A DNA stretch of 64,000 bases from Dugong dugon (lineage: Eukaryota > Chordata > Mammalia > Sirenia > Dugongidae): the NCBI GenBank assembly GCA_030035585.1, contig CM057464.1:75004919-75068918 (forward strand). Direction: 5' to 3'. Positions 56,959 to 64,000 of the stretch are shown here, one piece after another; position 1 is the first letter of the stretch, and each line of letters begins with the position of its first letter. The position numbers were made by a program, and so were the translations under genes. The notes under the pieces were generated by a model. That model ran no database searches and was not told where the DNA came from. It saw nothing but the letters and a program-made list of their open reading frames with translations.

Positions 56959-57478
56959 TGTCATGGTTTGAATTATATCCTCCAAAAACTGTGTATCAAT
57001 TTGGTTGGGCCATGATTACCAGAATTGTGTGGTTGACCTCCATTTTGTGATTGTAATTTTATGTTAAAGAGGATTACGGTGGGATTGTAACACTACCCTT
57101 ACCCAGGTCACATCCCTGATCCAATATAAACGGAGTTGCCCTAGGGTATGGCCTGCACCAACTTTTACCTTACAAGAGATAAAAGGAAAGGGAAGCAAGC
57201 AGAGAATTGAGGACCTCATACCACCAAGAAAGAAGCACCAGGAAGACAGTGTGTCCTTTGGACCCAAGGTTCCTGCACAGAGAAGGTCCTAGTCTGGGGG
57301 AAGACTGATGAGGACAAGGACTTTCCTCCGGAGCCGAAAGAGAAAGAAAGCCTTCCCCTGGAGCTGATGCCCTGAATTTGGACTTCTAGCTTACTAGACT
57401 GTGAGAAAATAAATTTCTCTTTGTGAAAGCCATCCACTTGTGATATTTCTGTTACAGCAGCACTAGATGACTAAGACA
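56959..57478 (+). mobile_element. MaLR 3' LTR, full length
   Basis: 520 bp from tgtcatggtttgaa to gatgactaagaca. TATA-like gataaaagg at 57178-57186; polyadenylation-type aataaa at 57409. Same family as the solo LTRs at 6595, 16185, 40868 and 44127. Confidence 0.9.
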
Positions 57479-57868
57479 GGTATATACATACAATGGAATA
57501 TTACTCAGCCATAAAGAGAAATGAAATCCTGATACATGCCACAACATGTATGAACCTTGAAAACATGCTGAGCAAAATAAGTTAGTCACAAAATGACAAA
57601 TACTATATGACCTCACTTATATAAAGTAAGCAAATATATAGAAACCAAAGACTCCTACGAAGGGGGAAAGCAGGAGAGTTTTTGCTTAGGGGGCACTGAG
57701 TTTATGTTAATGGTGGTGGAATAATTCAGAAAAGAATAGTGATAATGATTACATAACATGAAGAATGTAATCAATGTCACTGAATTATACATGTAGAAAT
57801 TCTTGAATCAGTGAATGTTTTGTTGCATATATTTTCACCACACACACACACACACACAAACACACAAA
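57479..57868 (+). mobile_element. L1 3' end (first of three)
   Basis: It starts at the last part of ORF2 ('acaatggaatattactcagc', 'ctgagcaaaataagttagtc') and ends 'cactgaattatacatgtaga .. tattttcacca', then a CA-run at 57838-57868. Same 3'-end type as 38964-40791. Confidence 0.8.
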
Positions 57869-57874
57869 AACATT

Positions 57875-58160
57875 GTTAAGGCCCCCAGACACCCTTTTAG
57901 CTCAATGGTGAAGTCACTCCCGAGGTTCACTGTTCACCTGGGGATTGGACAGCCCCATAAAACAAAACGGGACTAATGAGGCACAGCAGTCCAGGGACAA
58001 GGACTAGAAGGCAGAAGGGGACAGGAAAGCTGGTGATAGGGAACCCAAGGTTGAGTAAGGACAGTGTTGACATGTAGTGGGGTTCTCAACCATTGTCATA
58101 GGGCAATATGTGTACTGTTTAATGAGAAACTATTTTGTTCTGTAAACCTTCATCTAAAGT
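57875..58160 (+). mobile_element. L1 3' end (second of three)
   Basis: 'acacccttttagctcaatgg', 'cataaaacaaaacgggacta' and 'ttctgtaaaccttcatctaa' match the UTR type of the 12-kb L1 (12015-12290). Confidence 0.8.
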
Positions 58161-58306
58161 GAGAATAGCAGCACAACTGGAAGAACGTAATCGACGTCAC
58201 TGCACTGTACATGCACAAATTTTTGAAATGGTGTATCTTTGGCTATGTATATTTTCACCAAAAAATAACAAATAAAAAAGCCCTCCAAAAAAAATAAAAT
58301 AAAAAA
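58161..58306 (+). mobile_element. L1 3' end (third of three) with A-rich tail
   Basis: 'gagaatagcagcacaactgg aagaacgtaatcgacgtcac' to 'tatgtatattttcaccaaaa', then A-rich sequence up to the 13-bp repeat. It resembles 40665-40790. Confidence 0.8.
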
Positions 58307-58319
58307 TAAAGCTCTGATA
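58307..58319 (+). repeat. 13-bp target duplication, right copy
   Basis: taaagctctgata, identical to 55736-55748. Confidence 0.85.
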
Positions 58320-58603
58320 GATAATGCCAAATTGTCTCCTAAAGAAGCCACTTCTGCTTGCACTTGAGACAATAGTGTTCTAGGGCCTGCTTCCCCACAT
58401 TCTGTACAGTCAGACTTTCCTATGTTTGCCAAACTTCTGTGGGAGAAATGTGCTCTCATAACTCTTAAAGTTGAGTAAGGCTGAGTGTACTTTGTGTTTA
58501 TAAGCCATTCATTGTCTTCTACTTTGAATTGTTTTTTTCAAGTCCATTAAGAAAACTTTGTCCTTTGCCATTACACTGCAAGTACTTTCCCAGTTTGTCT
58601 TTT
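58320..58603 (-). mobile_element. Old L1M, middle piece of host element
   Basis: 'gataatgccaaattgtctcc', 'ttattgtcttctactttgaa'-like text and 'cccagtttgtcttttgactt' are reversed L1M 3' text. Confidence 0.7.
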
Positions 58604-58625
58604 GACTTTGTTGTATTTTTTTAAT

Positions 58626-59229
58626 TTAAATTTTTGTGAACATATACACAGTAAAGGATACACTGTTTCAACAAATTCTACATGTGCAATTCAGTGACTT
58701 TGTTTACATTCTTCAAGTTGTGTAATTGTTCTATCCTTTCCCAAATTATTTCATCACCATTGATATAAAGACACTGCTCCCTAAGCTTCTCATCTAACCT
58801 TTTGAGATACTGTTGTCAGTTTGATCCTACATAGATAAATCTTTGAGAGAGCACAATGCTCAAGGTGGACATACTTTACTAATTTGGCTAAAATGTTTGG
58901 TTCAAAGTAGACTTCCAGGAAAAGTTTTGGTTTAAGTAATTTGTCAACAAAGTAAAGAAACAACCTACAGAATGGGTGAAAAATTATATAACTGAGATCA
59001 TAATTTTCTCCCATTCTGTAGGTTGTCTGTTTACTTTGTTGACAAAGTACTTCGATGTACAAAAGTTTTTCATTTTGATGAAATCCCATTTATCTATTTT
59101 GTCTTCTGTTGCTCGTGCCTTTGGTGTCATATCTAAGACTGTTGTTGAGGAGTAGGTCTTGAAGCAGTTTCCCAACATTATTTTCAAAAAATAAAAATTA
59201 GTTAGTCTTTTTATAGAGTGCAAGATACG
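58626..59229 (-). mobile_element. Rearranged L1 inserted in the old L1M
   Basis: A minus-strand 3' UTR (58626-58935, 'gtgaacatatacacagtaaa'), a plus-strand ORF2 snippet (58936-58990) and a minus-strand ORF2 part (59001-59229; reverse translation includes [20 protein letters not shown]). It is flanked by near-identical 22-bp copies at 58604-58625 and 59230-59251 (two mismatches). Confidence 0.75.
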
Positions 59230-59390
59230 GACTTTGTGGTATTTTTTTGATGGGCAGACATGTATCAATCATTCCTTCATGGTTCCTGGATTTTGAGTCT
59301 TGCTTTGAAAAGTTTTCCTCACTCCAAGAATATATTTTTAAAAACTCTTTCTCATATTGTCATACCTTTTCAGTTTTAGTCTGAATGGGA
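59230..59390 (-). mobile_element. Old L1M, right piece of host element
   Basis: 'atgtatcaatcattccttca tggttcctggattttgagtc' and 'cctcactccaagaatatatt' continue the reversed L1M. Confidence 0.75.
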
Positions 59391-60677
59391 AACATTAACA
59401 GAATCTCACTGTGTTGAGTAAAAGCAGGTTTCCACCAGTTAAAATAATGAAGACACTTCATAAAACCCTATGTTTCTTACGCATTGGTACCCCCATAGAC
59501 ATCATGGCTTTGGTCTCTGCCTCTCTGGGGGCATTTCTAAGTATTTCTCATGATTGTAAACTAAAAATATATCTATAGAAATACTGCTACCACCAAGTGC
59601 ACACACTGCTGATGTTTCATGCCTGGGAAGCCTGTATTCTGTCTGGCACCCATAGAGAAACTGTATGTACCAACTTAACAGTCTCCAGTAAACAGATCAT
59701 ACTCCCTGGGAAAACCAAATCTGAAAGGGGCCTCAGGTAAACTTTCATTATTTTCCAGTTATCAGCACAGAGCCATTTCTTAAGGATTTCGTGTGACAGG
59801 TCATTAATACCGCGTGCTATGAGAATATCCATTTAAGGAAGCATTCTCCTAAGTTGTTTTATTTGGAAAGATTAAGAAATGTTTCCAAACCATTCCAAAC
59901 AATGGTTTCATCAATTCCAAATAGGGCCAACTTTTAACTTCTGTGATTTGGAAGGTCCGCCAGAAGTTATTTATTCTAATTTCCACCTCTAGGAAAAATA
60001 CCCCTTTTGGGGTATCCGCTTTCTATTTTGGAAACAGAAAATGTACAGGACATGCTGCATCTTGGTGCTAAAAATTCCAGAATTCCTGGTAGGAACACAC
60101 ATCTCATACAGATATGTTTCTACCAATCTACTCCACCAACACAGTTCAAGAAATCTTAATAAGGAGCAAAATGTTGTTCCCACTGTCCCTGGAACCTACC
60201 AGAAGCTGGTGAGAAGTGAGATAATCCCGTCAAAGGAGCAAGAAATGATAAAGGAAGTGGAAAATAGACCATAAAAAAGCCACTGTTCCTCAAAGTCATA
60301 ACTGCAGAGTCATTCACCCCACCCCACCCCCAATCACTTAGTCCAGCTTCGGCTCAAAGGAGACACCTGTGAAGATTATGAAATCTGGACCTCATTCCCC
60401 TACAACCCCAACTCCACTGCTTCTGACTCTCAGATCTTCATGCCACATCTCCATGTGACCATTAGTGTTTTGATAACCAGGACCTGGAAACACAATCTTT
60501 CCCAAGTAGGGTGCGAGATTTAGCAAATAATGACTCTTAAGGCAGCCATATTAGAATAGCTGTAATGAATAAAGTCTTCTTTCTTATACTGAGATAAAAA
60601 TTTGTCTTCTACCTATTGGTGGTCCTTCCTATGTTTAAAGAAAGCTATTGAGGCCTTAAGAGTCACATTTGGGTTTA
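59391..60677. other. Repeat-poor stretch
   Basis: About 1.3 kb with no recognised repeat. The frame 60041-60274 (77 codons) has no recognised domain. Confidence 0.4.
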
Positions 60678-60800
60678 GTTCTGTTATTATGTGACCCTTG
60701 GACAGTTTATTTAGACTCTTTTTTCATCTCTGAAATGGGATGTTAATACCCGCCTTACAGGTAAACGTTATTGTTACAAGAATTATAAGCCCCAAATAAT
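60678..60800 (+). mobile_element. MIR core fragment
   Basis: 'ttatgtgacccttggacagt', 'catctctgaaatgggatgtt' and 'cttacaggtaaacgttattg' in MIR order. Confidence 0.6.
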
Positions 60801-62080
60801 TGCATTCAGTCTAGTTAAAATGGTAGTTGTAATCAACTGCAATTCTGAATAGCACTGATGGAAATCTAGTAGCAAACACCGAGGCAGTCATTATCCCTTT
60901 CTTGGGGATGGAGGGGAATATAATGGTTAGAGAATGTTTACATGCTAATTACCATGGAATTTAACTCTACACATATTTTGTATCTGGTCATCGGGTAGTC
61001 ATGTTCCTCAGTATATTGTTTAAAAAAGCACGAGAAGCATGCCTATAATACTCAGAGGTCTTCCGAGTTATCTCACAGCTGTAGTAACCATAACCTTGAG
61101 ACTATGTTTGTTTGTTATAAAAAAAAGTTAACTGTAAAAAAATTTTGCTAGTCCACTTAAAGTTTAAGTGAATTTTCGAAACAAAGTTGTGATAATTAAC
61201 CTTGGGTTTCACTCATCTGTGTTATAATTAAGGTAGGCAGTATATAAACTTTGTAGAGTCACTTGCAAAAATTGAATTGCAGATGTTTATTTTAAACATA
61301 ACATAAAATCTTACTCTTCTACATTATGCTCATTTCCAATATGGTTCTTTCCTTGGACCTTACCTGTAGAAGACCACCAGTTGCCTGTACCTTATAATGA
61401 AATACTTTCTTATTCTCCCTTGTGCCGGGCACTGTATTTCTATTACTGCAGCTCAAGATGATTTAACAGCCACATCGCCAACTGACTTCCACTGGGCTGT
61501 CAACTGCAACCATTTTTCTGCCTTATATAGGCTGTGGATAAATTTATCTTCCATCCCGCATTTGGTTTCCCCACTAGCAAATGTATAAAATATGTTAAAT
61601 TGTAGCTTTTGCATGTTTGTTGTCAATCTGGCATATCCAGATCATTTTTGTAGTGTAAATCATCTATCATGTGTCTTTAAAATACTTCTTATTTGATGTA
61701 GGAATGCAAGCTGTAGGACAGGGTGACTAAGGAATCTTAAGTTTAAGAACAAAGAGTCCCCCACACCAGTCTGCGGTGTTATATCCCGGGGGTTTGTACC
61801 CAGCAATTGTTTGGCAACCATCACTCAGATTAATTAACCAAAAACATAGCCTTAATCTCTCAGCTAGTGACCATCTGGTAATCTCTAGTGTATCTATCTC
61901 AGAGCTAGGCCATAGAGGGGAGGTCATTTATGATAGCAAGTCTTCGAAGTAATCTGAGCTCAGCAGAACAGGTGAGATTTATTTTACATTTTCAAACATA
62001 TGTTCTAGAATACGTACCAAAATCCAGTGATTATTCTTCCCCAATATATTTCCACAAATCTATTCATAGGTACAGGTTCC
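60801..62080. other. Repeat-free AT-rich stretch, candidate conserved non-coding
   Basis: About 1.3 kb without any repeat I recognise, with several homeodomain-like TAATTA texts (for example 'gctaattacc' near 60945, 'gataattaac' near 61191) and a perfect inverted CACTTAA pair. Conservation was not tested. Confidence 0.4.
61154..61170. promoter_or_regulatory. Inverted NKX2-type motif pair
   Basis: cacttaa-agt-ttaagtg is a perfect 7-bp inverted repeat with a 3-bp spacer; each arm fits the NKX2-type CACTTNA core. It is a candidate site only. Confidence 0.25.
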
Positions 62081-62255
62081 TGCATGGTGCAAAAGATTTG
62101 TGCTTGTCTACTAACCTAAAGGTTGGCAGTTTGAACCCACCATAGAAGAAAGGCCTGGCCATCTGCTTCCGTGAAGATTATAACAAAGAAAACCCCATGG
62201 AACAGTTCTGCTCTTTGATGCTTAGGGGCCTGCCATGAATCGACTTGATGGCATT
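62081..62255 (+). mobile_element. AfroSINE, long form
   Basis: 'aggttcctgcatggtgcaaa', 'gcctggccatctgcttccgt' and 'catgaatcgacttgatggca', followed by a T-run to 62269. Confidence 0.9.
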
Positions 62256-62765
62256 TTTTTTTTTTTTCTTAATCATAGGTGCACATCACATATTGTAGCT
62301 CTGACATTTATAATCATAAATCTAGGTTTGGAACAGTTTTCCACCTGGCAGTGGGGGAAGAAAAGGGCACTTCACTTCAAAAGCCATCTTTGATCTTAGA
62401 GAGACCAAAGCACCACATATCAAAGAGATAGGAGGCAGCCATAAGCCCAGATCACTGATTCCTGGCACAGAGGATGGATTCCTCCACCCAACTGGAACCA
62501 TAATTCAGTCTAATTGCAAACAGTGTTCACACGTTATCTTCTAAAACCAAGGATTTCCGTACAAAGCTGAACACAAGTCAGTTGTGCATTCTGAATGTTG
62601 CTTACGAGTTGACAGTTGAAATTCTGCCTTTCCCTGTGTTATCTCTCCCCACATTTAGCTCTCAGGTAAGTAATGTTTGCATAAACTAGGTGAGTTCTAC
62701 TTTTTAAAAATATGTGCTTTATTTTATTTTTGGTGGGATAAGGAGAATGGGGAAGAATACATTTT
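62256..62765. other. Unassigned, apparently single-copy
   Basis: No repeat beyond the T-run is recognised and no coding-like frame is present. Confidence 0.35.
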
Positions 62766-62778
62766 TTAGGTTTCTAAA

Positions 62779-62944
62779 ACAAAACAAAAAAACCCATTGC
62801 CATTGAGCCAATTCTGACTCATAATGACCGTTCAGGTCAGAGTAGAACTGCCCCATAGGGTTTCCAAGGAGCAGCTGGTGGATTTGAACTGCCATCCTTT
62901 TGGTTAGCAGCCAAATGTTTAACCACTGTGCCACCAGGGCCCCG
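62779..62944 (-). mobile_element. AfroSINE, short form
   Basis: A (caaaa)n tail, 'cccattgccattgagccaat' to 'ctgtgccaccagggcccc', flanked by ttagg(t/c)ttctaaa (62766-62778 and 62945-62957), 13 bp with one mismatch. Confidence 0.95.
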
Positions 62945-63059
62945 TTAGGCTTCTAAAGCACTCTTAATGTAGGAAAAAATAAACAAGAAACTGATCAATA
63001 AGATGTGAGGCAGATCATTAAAAAAAAAAAAAATCTCAAAAATAGATGTTCAAAAAATA

Positions 63060-63260
63060 GTGTGGTACAGTAGCAAGACCATAACGTTTGGGTTCAGCCA
63101 GAACTGGGCTGTGAAACAAGGACTCTTCTACTTATTAACTGGTAACTTGAGCAAGTAACTCTCACAGCCTCAGTTTCATCAAATTCCTCACAAGCACCAA
63201 ATTCCTATCTCAAAGGGGTGGATGAGGATTAAAACATGGTTTGTAGTGCAGGCACACCTG
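63060..63260 (+). mobile_element. MIR
   Basis: 'ggtacagtagcaagaccata', 'gggttcagccagaactgggc', 'cctcagtttcatcaaattcc' and 'ggatgaggattaaaacatgg' follow MIR order. Confidence 0.65.
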
Positions 63261-64000
63261 CAAGAATCCTGATTCCTTTCACAACGTGTGAAAAGCCAGA
63301 CTCTTCAAAATGGCTCCAGTATTCTTTTGGTTTTTCTCTAGAACTAATAAAAACTGGAAAACAGCTGTATCCTCTGAGAGCTGATGTATGTATGATATGA
63401 AAAACATCATCTCAATTGTTTATAGATTGTTAAAACAATAATTTATAGGCAAGCTGGCTCAAGGCTGCTGCAAAAACTGTTAGTTTTGCTTCATTATATA
63501 TAAAATCTCTTGGATAAACTTTAGCTCAAAGTCCATAGAACAGTGCTCTGCTCTGTTCTGAGGTATTTTGTGTACTTTGATTTTTCTAGAGAACACTATG
63601 AAGTAGTTCCTCTGACTATGAAAGTGACCTCACTGGCACAAACCAAATGTCAAGCCATGTTGGAACATTCGTACAAGGAGGGAGAGGCCACGGGGCATGT
63701 TTTATCTGTTGCCAGACTTTTTCCCCCTTCTTCACATGAGTGCATGGATCATTAAAAATGCATCTGCCACAAATGTGGGATTCCTTGGAAGAAAATTTGA
63801 TGCTGACCAGCTAGTTAATGCTTGGGAGCTCCAGTCCAGCAGATGAGCATTTAGATGCCAATGACAGCAACCACATCTTTCCAACCATGAGAATTAAGTG
63901 TCCCCCAGTGAACAGAATTTAATGTCTTGGTGAAACAGCAATATAGAGCCTCCAGGGTTACAAAGGAAAGTGAGTTAAGAGGAGAATGAGGGATGGCAAC
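63261..64000. other. Unassigned, apparently single-copy
   Basis: The frame 63543-63755 follows an acceptor-like tttttctag at about 63582-63590, but the peptide has no recognised domain. No repeat is seen. Confidence 0.35.

Larger units (their letters stand above)
55749..58306 (+). mobile_element. Chimeric retrocopy: MaLR read-through plus L1 3' ends
   Basis: The 2.56-kb block is bounded as one unit by a perfect 13-bp direct repeat inside an old L1M. Its left edge corresponds to a point in the 3' LTR (about 57207-57209) that lies some 30 bp past the TATA-like gataaaagg, so it starts where LTR transcription should start. Its right edge is an L1 3' end with an A-rich tail. This fits an LTR-started read-through RNA inserted by L1 machinery. 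The MaLR part is a non-functional fossil. Confidence 0.6.

Noticed and set aside
63582-63755. Acceptor-like tttttctag followed by an open frame.
   Set aside because: No donor-flanked exon of a recognised protein; a chance match is more likely.
1-64000. CRISPR arrays, operons, phage or toxin systems.
   Set aside because: The repeats are SINEs, LINEs, LTRs and microsatellites of a mammal; no spaced direct-repeat array or prokaryote-like gene order exists.

Overview
This window looks like non-coding DNA from an afrotherian mammal, most likely an elephant or another paenungulate. The main evidence is more than 30 copies of the tRNA-derived AfroSINE, together with an L1 lineage whose 3' UTR ends in a shared 'ctgtaaac...cacctaaa.cacaataaaa' tail, one RTE (BovB-like) fragment, and several copies of one MaLR-type LTR. 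Ancient repeats shared by all mammals (MIR, L2, MER20, old L1M) form the background. I found no convincing host protein-coding exon, no RNA gene other than SINEs, and no CRISPR or prokaryote-like feature. All open frames are short; the only ones I recognise are decayed L1 ORF1 and ORF2. Layout: 0-6 kb holds a twin-primed L1 end, an old L1 ORF2 piece, two AfroSINEs and a long repeat-poor stretch. 6.4-13.6 kb is a retroelement block: an RTE fragment split by a solo LTR (5-bp target duplication), then a nearly full-length L1 with a GC-rich tandem-repeat 5' UTR, ORF1 and an ORF2 that lost its reverse-transcriptase part, then a second L1 3' end. 13.6-26 kb mixes LTRs, MIR, an L1 that landed in a MIR and carries an AT microsatellite at its tail, and a small mariner-like MITE at 21.7 kb. 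26-34 kb is mostly single-copy, with a MIR inside a MIR at 32.2-32.6 kb. 35-45 kb is dense in nested AfroSINEs, with three successive AfroSINEs sharing one 12-bp target at 36.2-36.7 kb, a 5'-truncated L1 with a 14-bp target duplication at 39-40.8 kb, an LTR, a MER20 and a three-deep SINE/LTR stack at 44-45 kb. 45-55 kb has scattered MIR, L2 and AfroSINE copies, an LTR-like block and a GC-rich island at 49.5-50 kb. The most interesting object is at 55.75-58.31 kb. A block made of a MaLR fossil plus three L1 3' ends is bounded as a whole by a perfect 13-bp direct repeat, and its left end falls about 30 bp downstream of where the LTR TATA box would be. It looks like a transcript that began at the LTR start site, read through into downstream L1 sequence, and was copied back into the genome by L1 machinery. 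59-64 kb is mostly single-copy with a few SINEs. No genes work together here; the content is layered transposon history on a non-coding background. All family assignments come from recalled consensus sequences, not from a search.
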